A stretch of DNA of 64,000 bases from Cronobacter muytjensii ATCC 51329. Its GTDB lineage: Bacteria > Pseudomonadota > Gammaproteobacteria > Enterobacterales > Enterobacteriaceae. The DNA lies in assembly GCF_001277195.1 (NCBI RefSeq), contig NZ_CP012268.1:3224001-3288000 (forward strand), given 5' to 3'. The stretch's first letter is position 1, and each line of letters starts with the position of its first letter. Positions 51,555-60,431 of the stretch are shown piece by piece. A program made the translations under genes and the position numbers. The notes under the pieces were generated by a model. It was not told the DNA's origin. It did no database searches and saw only the letters and a list, made by a program, of their open reading frames with translations.

Positions 51555-53219
51555 ATGCCTTCAGGTCGTCTGCAACAGCAATTCATCCGCCTGTGGCAAT
51601 GCTGCGACGGCAAGCCCCAGGAAACCACGCTCAATGAACTGGCGGATCTGCTGAACTGTTCGCGTCGCCATATGCGGACGTTGCTGAACGCGATGCAGGC
51701 GCGCGGCTGGCTGACCTGGGACGCCGAAGCCGGGCGCGGCAAGCGTTCGCGGCTGCGTTTTCTCTATACCGGGCTCGCGCTTCAGCAGCAGCGGGCGGAA
51801 GATCTGCTGGAGCAGGACCGGATCGATCAGCTGGTGCAGATCGTTGGCGACAAATCCGCCGTGCGTCAGATGCTGCTCTCGCATCTTGGCCGTAGCTTCC
51901 GTCAGGGGCGTCATATCCTGCGCGTGCTCTACTACCGCCCGCTGCAAAACCTGCTGCCCGGCAGCGCGCTGCGCCGCTCAGAGACCCATATCGCCCGGCA
52001 AATCTTTAGCGGGCTGACGCGCATAAACGAGGAAAACGGGGAACTGGAAGCGGATATTGCTCATCACTGGCAGCGTATTTCCCCTTTTCACTGGCGTTTT
52101 TTTCTGCGCCCCGGCATTCATTTTCATCATGGCCGCGAACTCGACATGCTCGATGTCATCAGCTCGCTGCAACGCATCTGCGCCCTGCCGCTTTACGCGC
52201 ATCTCCGTCAGATAGTCTCCCCTACCGCCTGGACGCTTGATATTCACCTGAGCGAGCCGGATGACTGGCTGCCGTGGCTACTCGGCAGCGTACCGGCGAT
52301 GATCCTTCCACGCGAATGGCCGGATCTGCCGAAATTCGCCAGTCAGCCGGTCGGTACCGGCCCCTACGCGGTGGTACGCAATAATAGTACGCAGCTGAAA
52401 ATCCACGCCTTCGACGACTATTTCGGCTACCGGGCGCTTATTGACGAAGTGAATTTTTGGGTACTGCCTGAAATCGGCGAAGAGTTAAGCTGCGCCGTTC
52501 AGCTTGAGGGTCCGACGCGTGAGCCGGAAGAAAAAGCCGTCGAAAGCCGTCTCGAAGAGGGCTGCTACTACCTGCTGTTTGATTCCCGCTCGCGCGTCGG
52601 CGCGATGCCGCAGGTACGGCGCTGGGTAAGCCATCTGTTCACGCCCGCGCGCCTGCTGCATCGCGCCGCGCCGCAATATCAGCGCATCTGGTTCCCGGCC
52701 TACGGCCTGCTGCCGCGCTGGCACCACGCGCCGCAAATTCTGGAGGCGCAAAAGCCCGCCGGGCTGGAGCGCCTGACGCTCACGTTTTATGGCGATCACA
52801 TCGAGAACCGGATAATCGGCGCGCTGCTGCGCGATATTCTGGCGCAGGAACAGGTTGAGCTGGAGCTGCGTGAAGTGAGCTACGAGGAGTGGTATCAGGG
52901 AGAGATAACCAGCGATCTGTGGCTGAACAGCGCCAATTTCACGCTGCCGCTTGATTTCTCGCTGTTCGCGCAGCTGTGCGAAGTGCCGCTTATCCAGCGC
53001 TGTATCCCGCTCGACTGGCAGGGCGACGCGCAGCGCTGGCGCACCGGCGCGCTTAACCTGCCGCAGTGGTGCCAGACAATGCTGGAGCGGCAAGACATAT
53101 TACCGCTTATCCACCACTGGCTGATGTTACAGGGCCAGCGCAGCATGCGCGGCGTACGGATGAATACGCTCGGCTGGTTTGATTTTAAATCCGCCTGGTT
53201 TGCGCCGCCCGAGCCGTAA
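51555..53219 (+). CDS. sgrR: Transcriptional activator SgrR
   Basis: Activates sgrS during glucose-phosphate stress and represses itself. The 554-residue protein (E. coli 551) has an N-terminal winged helix (about 1-70, MPSGRLQQQFIRLWQCCDGK, CSRRHMRTLLNAMQ) and a C-terminal solute-binding-protein-like domain (about 165-500) thought to bind a small ligand. It is divergent from sgrS; the 67-base gap must hold both promoters. Confidence 0.97.
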   Translation: MPSGRLQQQFIRLWQCCDGKPQETTLNELADLLNCSRRHMRTLLNAMQARGWLTWDAEAGRGKRSRLRFLYTGLALQQQRAEDLLEQDRIDQLVQIVGDKSAVRQMLLSHLGRSFRQGRHILRVLYYRPLQNLLPGSALRRSETHIARQIFSGLTRINEENGELEADIAHHWQRISPFHWRFFLRPGIHFHHGRELDMLDVISSLQRICALPLYAHLRQIVSPTAWTLDIHLSEPDDWLPWLLGSVPAMILPREWPDLPKFASQPVGTGPYAVVRNNSTQLKIHAFDDYFGYRALIDEVNFWVLPEIGEELSCAVQLEGPTREPEEKAVESRLEEGCYYLLFDSRSRVGAMPQVRRWVSHLFTPARLLHRAAPQYQRIWFPAYGLLPRWHHAPQILEAQKPAGLERLTLTFYGDHIENRIIGALLRDILAQEQVELELREVSYEEWYQGEITSDLWLNSANFTLPLDFSLFAQLCEVPLIQRCIPLDWQGDAQRWRTGALNLPQWCQTMLERQDILPLIHHWLMLQGQRSMRGVRMNTLGWFDFKSAWFAPPEP

Positions 53220-53256
53220 CCCTTTCGCAACATTACGCAAATCATTACAATGGGCC

Positions 53257-53346
53257 GTTCTCAACGGGGTGCCGCCGGAAAACCGACGCGCTGAGATAAT
53301 ACCCGTCGAACCTGATCCGGATAACGCCGGCGAAGGGATTTGAGGC
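53257..53346 (+). promoter_or_regulatory. TPP riboswitch (THI element, SroA RNA)
   Basis: Contains the conserved blocks ACGGGGTGC, GCTGAGAT, ACCCGTCGAACCTGATCCGG and the closing CGAAGGGATTTGAG of a thiamine pyrophosphate aptamer, 43 bases before thiB. It should shut off thiBPQ expression when TPP is abundant. In E. coli the corresponding leader fragment accumulates as the SroA RNA. Confidence 0.96.
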
Positions 53347-53382
53347 TACTGCTCAAAATCCTTTGCCCCCATTTGATAAAGG
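53336..53382 (+). promoter_or_regulatory. Riboswitch expression platform masking the thiB ribosome site
   Basis: GGATTTGAG (53336-53344), which closes the aptamer, can alternatively pair with CTCAAAATCC (53352-53361). CCTTT (53360-53364) can instead pair with AAAGG (53378-53382), the thiB ribosome site. The two pairings share bases and exclude each other, giving an off state with a masked ribosome site. There is no U-run, so translational control is more likely than termination. Confidence 0.55.
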
Positions 53383-53388
53383 TGCAAA

Positions 53389-54372
53389 GTGTTAAAAAAA
53401 CTGCTTCCGCTGCTGGCGCTGGTCGCCGTCCCGGTTTTCGCCAAACCCGTACTGACCGTCTACACCTACGATTCCTTCTCCTCCGAATGGGGTCCTGGCC
53501 CGAAAATCAAAACCGCTTTTGAAGCCGAGTGCGGCTGTGAGCTGAAATACGTGGCGCTGGAAGATGGCGTGTCGCTGCTCAACCGCCTGCGTATGGAAGG
53601 CAAGAACAGCAAAGCTGATGTGGTGCTGGGGCTCGACAACAACCTGCTCCAGGCTGCCACCGCGACCGGGCTGTTTGCGAAAAGCGGCGTTCCGGCCGGT
53701 GACGTCAACATCCCGGGCGGCTGGAACAACGACACCTTCGTGCCGTTCGACTACGGCTGGTTCGCCTTTGTCTATGACAAAAACAAGCTGAAAAACCCGC
53801 CGAAAAGCCTGAAAGAGCTGGTGGAAAGCGATCAGAAATGGCGCGTTATTTATGAAGATCCGCGTACCAGCACGCCGGGGCTTGGCCTGCTGCTCTGGAT
53901 GCAGAAAGTCTACGGCGACAAAGCGCCGGACGCCTGGCAAAAACTCGCCGCGAAAACCGTCACCGTCACGAAGGGCTGGAGCGAAGCCTATGGCCTGTTT
54001 CTGAAAGGCGAAGGCGATCTGGTACTGAGCTACACCACCTCGCCGGCTTATCACATCATTGAAGAGAAAAAAGATAACTACGCCGCCGCGAACTTCAGCG
54101 AAGGCCACTATTTGCAGGTGGAAGTCGCCGGGCGCACCGCCGCCAGCAAACAGCCGGAACTGGCGGAAAAATTCCTTAAATTTATGGTTTCACCGGGTTT
54201 CCAGAACGCGATCCCGACCGGCAACTGGATGTATCCGGTCGCGGCTGTCACGCTGCCGGAGGGCTTCAACGCGCTGACGAAACCGCACACCTCGCTGCAA
54301 TTTACCTCTGAGGACGTGGCCGCGCAGCGCGCCCAATGGACGAGCGAATGGCAACGCGCCGTGAGCCGCTAA
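53389..54372 (+). CDS. thiB: Thiamine/TPP-binding periplasmic protein ThiB
   Basis: Solute-binding protein of the ThiBPQ ABC importer for thiamine and its phosphates. The 327-residue product starts at GTG 53389 (as in E. coli) with AAAGG seven bases upstream. It has an 18-residue Sec signal (MLKKLLPLLALVAVPVFA, cut before KPVLTVY). LNRLRMEGKNSKADVVLG and GWNNDTFVPFDYGWFAFVY are family blocks. thiP starts inside its 3' end. Confidence 0.97.
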   Translation: MLKKLLPLLALVAVPVFAKPVLTVYTYDSFSSEWGPGPKIKTAFEAECGCELKYVALEDGVSLLNRLRMEGKNSKADVVLGLDNNLLQAATATGLFAKSGVPAGDVNIPGGWNNDTFVPFDYGWFAFVYDKNKLKNPPKSLKELVESDQKWRVIYEDPRTSTPGLGLLLWMQKVYGDKAPDAWQKLAAKTVTVTKGWSEAYGLFLKGEGDLVLSYTTSPAYHIIEEKKDNYAAANFSEGHYLQVEVAGRTAASKQPELAEKFLKFMVSPGFQNAIPTGNWMYPVAAVTLPEGFNALTKPHTSLQFTSEDVAAQRAQWTSEWQRAVSR

Positions 54373-55958
54373 CACCGGGCTGGCTCTGGCCCGGCCTCAT
54401 CGCCGCCCTGCTGATGGCGGCGGTGGCGCTGGCGGCCTTCACGGCGCTCTGGACGCACGCGCCGCACACCGATGCCCGCGCCCTGCTGAACGACAGCTAT
54501 CTGTGGCATGTGGTGCGCTTCTCCTTCTGGCAGGCGTTTCTCTCGGCCCTGATCTCCGTCGTGCCTGCCATTCCTCTTGCCCGCGCCCTCTATCGCCGCC
54601 GCTTTCCGGGGCGGCGAACCCTGCTGCGCCTGTGCGCCATGACGCTGATCCTGCCCGTGCTGGTGGCGATCTTCGGCCTGCTCAGCGTCTACGGGCGCAG
54701 CGGCTGGCTGGCCGCGCTCTGCGCGGCGCTTGGCATCGAATGGTCTTTTTCGCCCTACGGCCTGCAGGGCATTCTGCTGGCGCACCTCTTTTTTAATATG
54801 CCGATGGCGACCCGCCTGCTGTACCAGACCCTGACGCAGATCCCCGGCGAACAGCGCCAGCTGGCCGCCCAGCTTGGCATGCGCGGCTGGGATTTTTTCC
54901 GGCTGGTGGAGTGGCCCTGGCTGCGCCGCCAGATCCCGCCGGTGGCGGCGCTGATTTTTATGCTCTGCTTCGCAAGCTTCGCCACGGTACTGGCGCTCGG
55001 CGGCGGGCCGCAGGCCACTACCATTGAGCTCGCCATCTACCAGGCATTGAGTTACGACTATGACCCGGGACGCGCGGCGCTGCTCGCGATTCTCCAGATG
55101 GGCTGCTGCCTGTCGCTGATCCTGCTGAGCCAGCGTCTTAGTAAAGCGATCCCGGTGGGCGCGACGCTGGTGCGCGGCTGGCGCAACCCGGAAGATTCGT
55201 GGCGCAGCAAACTGACCGACGCGCTATTAATTACCGCCGCGCTGCTGCTGTTGCTGCCGCCGCTGCTGGCGGTGCTGGTGGATGGCTTACGCGGCGACAT
55301 GGGGCACGCGCTGGCCGACCCGGCGCTGTGGCGCGCGCTCTGGACATCGCTGCGCATCGCGCTTTGCGCGGGCCTGCTGTGCGTCATCCTGACCATGATG
55401 CTGCTCTGGAGCACCCGCGAGCTTTACCTGCGACACCGCCGTCTCGCCGGGCAGAGCCTGGAGCTTTGCGGCGTGCTGATCCTCGCCATGCCGGGCATCG
55501 TGCTGGCGACCGGTTTTTTCCTGCTGCTGAACGCCACTGTCGGGTTGCCAGCGCGCGCCGACGCGATAGTGATTTTCACCAACGCGCTGATGGCTATCCC
55601 CTACGCCCTGAAAGTGCTGGATAACCCGATGCGCGATATCGCCGCGCGTTATGGCGCGCTCTGCGCGTCGCTTGAGATACGTGGGCTGAACCGGCTGCGG
55701 CTGGTAGAGGCGCGCGCGTTGCGCGTACCGCTCGCGCAGGCGATGGCCTTCGCCTGCGTGCTGTCGATTGGCGATTTCGGCGTGGTGGCTCTGTTCGGTA
55801 ATGAGGATTTCCGCACGCTGCCCTTTTATCTCTATCAGCAGATCGGCGCTTATCGCAGCGACGCAGGCGCGGTGACGGCGTTGCTGCTGCTGCTACTCTG
55901 TTTTCTGTTGTTCACCTTGATTGAAAAACTTCCGGGGCGCCATGCTGACACTGACTGA
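54348..55958 (+). CDS. thiP: Thiamine ABC transporter permease ThiP
   Basis: Inner-membrane permease of ThiBPQ. The 536-residue protein carries two fused permease halves, each with about six helices and an EAA-type loop (RQLAAQLGMRGWDFFRLVEWP in the first half, ARYGALCASLEIRGLNRLRL-type in the second). ATG 54348 matches the family start MATRREPLTPGWLWP and overlaps thiB by 25 bases; the earlier ATG at 54336 adds four residues. Confidence 0.96.
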   Translation: MATRREPLTPGWLWPGLIAALLMAAVALAAFTALWTHAPHTDARALLNDSYLWHVVRFSFWQAFLSALISVVPAIPLARALYRRRFPGRRTLLRLCAMTLILPVLVAIFGLLSVYGRSGWLAALCAALGIEWSFSPYGLQGILLAHLFFNMPMATRLLYQTLTQIPGEQRQLAAQLGMRGWDFFRLVEWPWLRRQIPPVAALIFMLCFASFATVLALGGGPQATTIELAIYQALSYDYDPGRAALLAILQMGCCLSLILLSQRLSKAIPVGATLVRGWRNPEDSWRSKLTDALLITAALLLLLPPLLAVLVDGLRGDMGHALADPALWRALWTSLRIALCAGLLCVILTMMLLWSTRELYLRHRRLAGQSLELCGVLILAMPGIVLATGFFLLLNATVGLPARADAIVIFTNALMAIPYALKVLDNPMRDIAARYGALCASLEIRGLNRLRLVEARALRVPLAQAMAFACVLSIGDFGVVALFGNEDFRTLPFYLYQQIGAYRSDAGAVTALLLLLLCFLLFTLIEKLPGRHADTD

Positions 55959-56643
55959 TCTCACCTGGCTGTATCACCATCTGCCGATGCGCTTTACGCT
56001 CGACGTCCGCGAGGCCGAGCGGATAGCGGTGCTGGGGCCAAGCGGCGCGGGTAAAAGCACGCTACTCAATCTGATTGCCGGGTTTCTCGCCCCCGCGAGC
56101 GGCACGCTGCGCCTCGCGGGCGAAGATCATACCCATACGCCGCCGTCACAACGCCCGGTGTCGATGCTGTTTCAGGAAAACAATCTGTTTAACCATCTGA
56201 CGGTGCGCCAGAACATCAGCCTCGGGCTCTCGCCCGGCCTGCGGCTGGACGCGCAGCAGAAGCGTCAGGTGGAAGAGATGGCCGGTAAAATGGCGATTGG
56301 CGACCTGCTGGAGCGGCTGCCCACGGCGCTCTCCGGCGGTCAGCGCCAGCGGGCCGCGCTGGCGCGCTGCCTGGTACGCCAGCGCCCTATATTGCTGCTC
56401 GACGAGCCGTTTTCCGCGCTCGATCCGGCGCTACGTCAGGAGATGCTGACGCTGCTTGAGCACCTCTGCGTAGAAGAAGGTACGACGCTTTTAATGGTAT
56501 CGCACAGCGTGGAAGACGCGGCGCGCATCGCGCCACGCAGTCTGGTGGTCGTGGAAGGCCGCATCGTCTGGGACGGCCCCACCGCGCAGTTGCTGAGCGG
56601 CGAGGCCAGCGCATCGGCGCTGCTCGGCATCACGCCTCACTGA
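55942..56643 (+). CDS. thiQ: Thiamine ABC transporter ATPase ThiQ
   Basis: Energy-coupling ATPase of the thiamine importer. The 233-residue protein has Walker A LGPSGAGKST, Q-loop FQENNLF, signature LSGGQRQR, Walker B LLLDEPFSAL and switch His in MVSHSVEDA. ATG 55942 overlaps thiP by 17 bases. Its 3' end overlaps that of convergent yabI by seven bases. Confidence 0.97.
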   Translation: MLTLTDLTWLYHHLPMRFTLDVREAERIAVLGPSGAGKSTLLNLIAGFLAPASGTLRLAGEDHTHTPPSQRPVSMLFQENNLFNHLTVRQNISLGLSPGLRLDAQQKRQVEEMAGKMAIGDLLERLPTALSGGQRQRAALARCLVRQRPILLLDEPFSALDPALRQEMLTLLEHLCVEEGTTLLMVSHSVEDAARIAPRSLVVVEGRIVWDGPTAQLLSGEASASALLGITPH

Positions 56644-57407
56644 GCGCCGGTCACCACTTTCCAGAGAATAGCGCGGTAGACAGGCATCAGTGGATGGCTC
56701 TGGATAGCAAACAGCGCCGCTCCCGCCGCCACCGCCACGCCGGGCGCCAGCCAGTGCAGACGCGCGCGCGGCAGGTAGCGCGTAAGGCGGTCTTCGGTTT
56801 TGCCGCTGCGCCACCAGCGCCAGAGCAGCCACGCCGCGAACCATGTCAGCAGCGCCACTCCGCCTAACAGCCATTTAAACGCGCCGCTTTTCATCTCTGG
56901 CGGGATATCGATGGCGGCGCCCGCCAGAATGCCCGGCAGAAAGTAGAACGGCGGCCAGAGCAGGCAGCCGAGGATATTCGGCGGCAGGAATTTACGCACC
57001 GGCAGGTCAAGCATGCCCGCCACCATCGGCACCAGTGGGCGAGTCGGCCCGACGAATCGTCCGACGAGAATGGTAAACAGGCTGTGCTGATGCAGCGCGT
57101 GTTCGGTTTTATCGAGCAGCGCCTTATGCTTTTTCAGGAAAGACCAGCGGTGAAGGGGCTTTTTAAAGCGCCAGCCGAGCCAGAAAGAGATCCAGTCGCC
57201 GAGCAGGCAGCCGATAATCCCCGCCGCCCAGGCTTCGTAGAAATTCACCTCGCCGCTGCCAATCAGCGCGCCGAGCGCGGCCATCAACACGGTGCCGGGC
57301 AGCAGCAGCCCGACCAGCGCCAGAGACTCAAGGAACGCTACCAGCGCAATGGCAATCAGCGAATACGCCACTGACTGAGTGATAAAGTGTTCCAGCAAAG
57401 CTTCCAT
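56637..57407 (-). CDS. yabI: DedA-family membrane protein YabI
   Basis: Inner-membrane DedA (SNARE-associated) protein; family members act in lipid-carrier recycling and membrane homeostasis, and the specific role of YabI is not settled. The 256-residue product has about five hydrophobic segments and the family motifs ALGALIGSGEVNFYEAW, GDWISFWLGWRF and GRFVGPTRPLVPMVAG. It is transcribed alone, convergent with thiQ and upstream of araC on the same strand. Confidence 0.95.
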   Translation of the reverse strand: MEALLEHFITQSVAYSLIAIALVAFLESLALVGLLLPGTVLMAALGALIGSGEVNFYEAWAAGIIGCLLGDWISFWLGWRFKKPLHRWSFLKKHKALLDKTEHALHQHSLFTILVGRFVGPTRPLVPMVAGMLDLPVRKFLPPNILGCLLWPPFYFLPGILAGAAIDIPPEMKSGAFKWLLGGVALLTWFAAWLLWRWWRSGKTEDRLTRYLPRARLHWLAPGVAVAAGAALFAIQSHPLMPVYRAILWKVVTGAQ

Positions 57408-57523
57408 AACGCATCCGGTAAAGTGACGAAGAGAGGATTCTCCTGAGCGCCATGTCCTGCGTCAAGACATCCTTCTTTAACCATACTTTACTTTACCAGG
57501 CATGACACAACGCCCGCCCTGCC

Positions 57524-58369
57524 TTACTCACATCCGGCGCGGAATTCGCTCGGGCTCGCCCCGGTACATTTTTTAAAGACGCGCGAGAAATAGAGCTGAT
57601 CTTCAAAGCCAACATTGCGCCCGACGCTCGCAATCGGCATACGTGTGGTGCTGAGCAGCAGCTTCGCCTGGCTGATGCGCTGATCCTCGCGCCAGCTCAG
57701 CACGCTGACGCCCAGTTGCTGGCGGAACAGATGCGACAGCCGCGACGGCGACAGACAGACGTGCTGCGCCACGCTTGCGATATCAAAATGGCTGTCGGCC
57801 AGATGATCGCTGATGTACTGGCAGGCGTCGCGCACACGGCTGTCGAGCGGCGCCTTCAGCGATTCGCTGATCGCCTCGACGCGGCGCAGCAGCAGTTGTT
57901 CCAGCAGGTTGATAGCCAGCAGCTCGGCATAGCGCCCCGGCCCCTGTGCGGCGTCGATGATCGCCTGAAACAGCGCCGAGAACTGCTCGTGATGCGCTTC
58001 ATCCGGGCGATAAAACCCGGTCTGGCCGAAAATCGCCGGCCAGTTCAGCCATTCATGCCAGTAGGCGCGCGGGCGAAAGTAGACCCACTGGTGATACCAC
58101 TCTTTCGCCTCCGGGCTGCGGCCATAGTGATGCACTTCGCCAGGCGGGAACAGCAGCATATCGCCGGGGCGGCAGAGATATTCCTTACCCTGATTTTTCA
58201 CCACGCCTTCGCCGCGCACCGTCAGGTTGAGAATAAAGCCTTTCATGCCGAGCGGCCGGTCGATAAAGAAATCGAGATAGCTTTCGGACTCAATCGGCGT
58301 CAGTCCGGCCACCAGGTGGGCGTTGAACGAGTAACCGGGCAGCAGAGGATCGTTTTGCGTTTCAGCCAT
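57524..58369 (-). CDS. araC: Arabinose operon regulator AraC
   Basis: Arabinose-sensing activator and repressor of ara promoters. The 281-residue product starts MAETQNDPLLPGYSFNAHLV at ATG 58369; a start at 58405 would add 12 unlikely residues. It has the N-terminal arm and cupin arabinose pocket (about 1-165), a linker, and a C-terminal domain with two helix-turn-helices (HLADSHFDIASVAQHVCLS and MPIASVGRNVGFEDQLYFSR). It ends at EFRAGCE, about 11 residues before the E. coli end. It is divergent from araBAD. Confidence 0.97.
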   Translation of the reverse strand: MAETQNDPLLPGYSFNAHLVAGLTPIESESYLDFFIDRPLGMKGFILNLTVRGEGVVKNQGKEYLCRPGDMLLFPPGEVHHYGRSPEAKEWYHQWVYFRPRAYWHEWLNWPAIFGQTGFYRPDEAHHEQFSALFQAIIDAAQGPGRYAELLAINLLEQLLLRRVEAISESLKAPLDSRVRDACQYISDHLADSHFDIASVAQHVCLSPSRLSHLFRQQLGVSVLSWREDQRISQAKLLLSTTRMPIASVGRNVGFEDQLYFSRVFKKCTGASPSEFRAGCE

Positions 58370-58396
58370 TTTCACGGCGCTCCGAAGCGAGAGTGA

Positions 58397-58414
58397 AGAA
58401 ACCATTTGTCCATA
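58397..58414. promoter_or_regulatory. AraC operator half-site araO2
   Basis: AGAAACCATTTGTCCATA matches the E. coli araO2 half-site (AGAAACCAATTGTCCATA) at all but one position. It sits in the araC leader about 213 bases from araI1, allowing the DNA loop that represses both promoters when arabinose is absent. Confidence 0.88.
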
Positions 58415-58541
58415 TCGTCATTTTAGCCGGAACCGGCAGGTACGGGGGCGCGCTTCAGGGCGACGCCCGCAGCTTAAGCCCGCTTTATTACAGAAAATAA
58501 CCTGTATTGCCGTCGCTGTCAGGCTTTTTAATACATAACCA

Positions 58542-58574
58542 AAGTGTCTATAAGCGCGGCAGAAATGTCCACAT
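58542..58574. promoter_or_regulatory. AraC operator araO1 region
   Basis: The stretch beginning AAGTGTCTATAAGCGCGGCA and ending GTCCACA corresponds to E. coli araO1 (AAGTGTCTATAATCACGGCA), where AraC represses its own promoter. The araC promoter overlaps this region on the minus strand. Confidence 0.8.
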
Positions 58575-58580
58575 CGAATA

Positions 58581-58596
58581 TTTGCGTGGCGTCACA
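58581..58596. promoter_or_regulatory. CRP site of the araBAD/araC control region
   Basis: TTTGCGTGGCGTCACA corresponds to the E. coli ara CRP site; the right half TCACA is perfect and the left half weak. It lies 29 bases before the start of araI1. Confidence 0.85.
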
Positions 58597-58609
58597 AATT
58601 CTCGCTTCA

Positions 58610-58673
58610 CAGCATTTTTATCCATAAGTTCAGCGGATCCACCCTGACCCTTTTGACGGGGTAAAACTAATGT
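58610..58673 (+). promoter_or_regulatory. araI1-araI2 and the araBAD promoter
   Basis: araI1 CAGCATTTTTATCCATA (58610-58626) and araI2 CAGCGGATCCACCCTGA (58631-58647) are nearly the E. coli sequences, 21 bases apart. A -35 CTGACC (58644-58649) overlaps I2 and a -10 TAATGT (58668-58673) follows after 18 bases. With arabinose, AraC occupies I1 and I2 and activates araBAD together with CRP. Confidence 0.93.
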
Positions 58674-58708
58674 TCTCTCCATGTTTGTTTATCGCATGGA
58701 GTATGAAG

Positions 58709-60421
58709 ATGGCTATTGCGCTGGGACTCGATTTTGGCAGCGACTCGGTTCGGGCTTTGGCGGTGGATTGCGCCACCGGCGCCGAACTTGCCACAAGCGT
58801 TGAGTGGTATCCACGCTGGCAGGAGGGGCGCTATTGCGACGCGGCCCGCAACCAGTTCCGCCATCACCCGCGGGATTACATTGAATCAATGGAAGCGGCG
58901 CTGAAAACCGTGCTGGCGGAACTCTCGCCACAACAGCGCGCCGCCGTGGTGGGCATCGGCGTAGACAGTACCGGCTCGACCCCTGCCCCCATTGACGCCA
59001 GCGGCAACGTGCTGGCGCTCAACCCTGAATTTGCCGACAACCCCAACGCGATGTTTGTGCTCTGGAAAGATCACACCTCGGTGGAAGAAGCGGAAGAAAT
59101 TACCCGCCTGTGCCATACGCCGGGCAAAGCGGATTACTCGCGCTACATCGGCGGTATTTACTCCAGTGAATGGTTCTGGGCCAAAATTCTGCATGTGACG
59201 CGTCAGGACCGGGCGGTCGCGCAGGCCGCCGCCTCGTGGATTGAGCTGTGCGACTGGGTGCCCGCCTTACTCTCCGGCACCACGCGTCCGGCGGATATTC
59301 GCCGCGGCCGCTGCAGCGCCGGCCATAAATCGCTGTGGCACGAGAGCTGGGGCGGCCTGCCGCCGGCGAGCTTCTTCGATGAGCTCGACCCGTTGATTAA
59401 CCAGCATCTCGACTATCCGATGTTTACCGACACCTTCACCGCCGACATCCCGGTGGGCAACCTCTGCGCCGACTGGGCGCAGCGCCTCGGCCTGCCGGAA
59501 AGCGTGGTTATCTCCGGCGGCGCGTTTGACTGCCATATGGGCGCAGTGGGCGCAGGCGCTCAGCCGAACACGCTGGTGAAAGTTATCGGCACCTCCACCT
59601 GCGACATTCTGGTGGCGGAAAAAGCGGACGTCGGCGAACGCGCCGTGAAAGGCATCTGCGGTCAGGTAGATGGCAGCGTCGTGCCGGATTTCATCGGGCT
59701 GGAAGCAGGCCAGTCGGCGTTCGGCGATATGTATGCCTGGTTTGGCCGCCTGCTCGGCTGGCCGCTCGACAAACTGGCGCAGCAACATCCGGAACTGAAA
59801 CCGCAGATCGACGCGAGCAAAAAACAGCTGCTGCCTGAACTGACCGAAGCCTGGGCGAAAAACCCGTCGCTCGATCATCTGCCGGTGATCCTTGACTGGT
59901 TCAATGGCCGCCGCACGCCGTTCGCCAACCAGCGCCTGAAAGGCGTTATCACCGATCTTAACCTCGCCACCGATGCGCCGCTGCTGTTCGGCGGGCTGAT
60001 TGCCGCCACCGCCTTCGGCGCGCGCGCCATTCAGGAGTGCTTTATCGACCAGGGGATCGCCGTGAACAACGTGATGGCGCTCGGCGGCATCGCCCGTAAA
60101 AACCCGGTGATCATGCAGGTCTGCTGCGACGTGCTAAACCGCCCGCTGCAAATCGTCGCCTCCGATCAGTGCTGTGCGCTGGGCGCGGCCATCTTCGCCG
60201 CCGTCGCCGCAGGCGCGCATGCCGACATTCCGCAGGCGCAGCAGGCGATGGCAAGCCAGATTGAGAGCACGCTACAGCCGCAGCCAGAGCGTGCCGCACG
60301 CTTCGAACAACTCTATCGCCGCTTCCAGCAATGGTCGCAAAGCGCGGAACAACACTATCTCCCTTCAGCCGCCACCCCGCAGTCTGCCGAGCGCGCAGAC
60401 CAGGCGGCCCTGACACATTAA
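58709..60421 (+). CDS. araB: L-ribulokinase AraB
   Basis: Phosphorylates L-ribulose to L-ribulose 5-phosphate. The 570-residue FGGY-family kinase starts MAIALGLDFGSDSVRALAVD; DFGSDS is the N-terminal phosphate loop, and the second domain has ALGGIARKNPVIMQVCCDVL. ATG 58709 is preceded by GGAG at a proper distance; an in-frame ATG at 58670 lies in the promoter. araA follows after ten bases. Confidence 0.98.
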   Translation: MAIALGLDFGSDSVRALAVDCATGAELATSVEWYPRWQEGRYCDAARNQFRHHPRDYIESMEAALKTVLAELSPQQRAAVVGIGVDSTGSTPAPIDASGNVLALNPEFADNPNAMFVLWKDHTSVEEAEEITRLCHTPGKADYSRYIGGIYSSEWFWAKILHVTRQDRAVAQAAASWIELCDWVPALLSGTTRPADIRRGRCSAGHKSLWHESWGGLPPASFFDELDPLINQHLDYPMFTDTFTADIPVGNLCADWAQRLGLPESVVISGGAFDCHMGAVGAGAQPNTLVKVIGTSTCDILVAEKADVGERAVKGICGQVDGSVVPDFIGLEAGQSAFGDMYAWFGRLLGWPLDKLAQQHPELKPQIDASKKQLLPELTEAWAKNPSLDHLPVILDWFNGRRTPFANQRLKGVITDLNLATDAPLLFGGLIAATAFGARAIQECFIDQGIAVNNVMALGGIARKNPVIMQVCCDVLNRPLQIVASDQCCALGAAIFAAVAAGAHADIPQAQQAMASQIESTLQPQPERAARFEQLYRRFQQWSQSAEQHYLPSAATPQSAERADQAALTH

Positions 60422-60431
60422 GGACACGATG

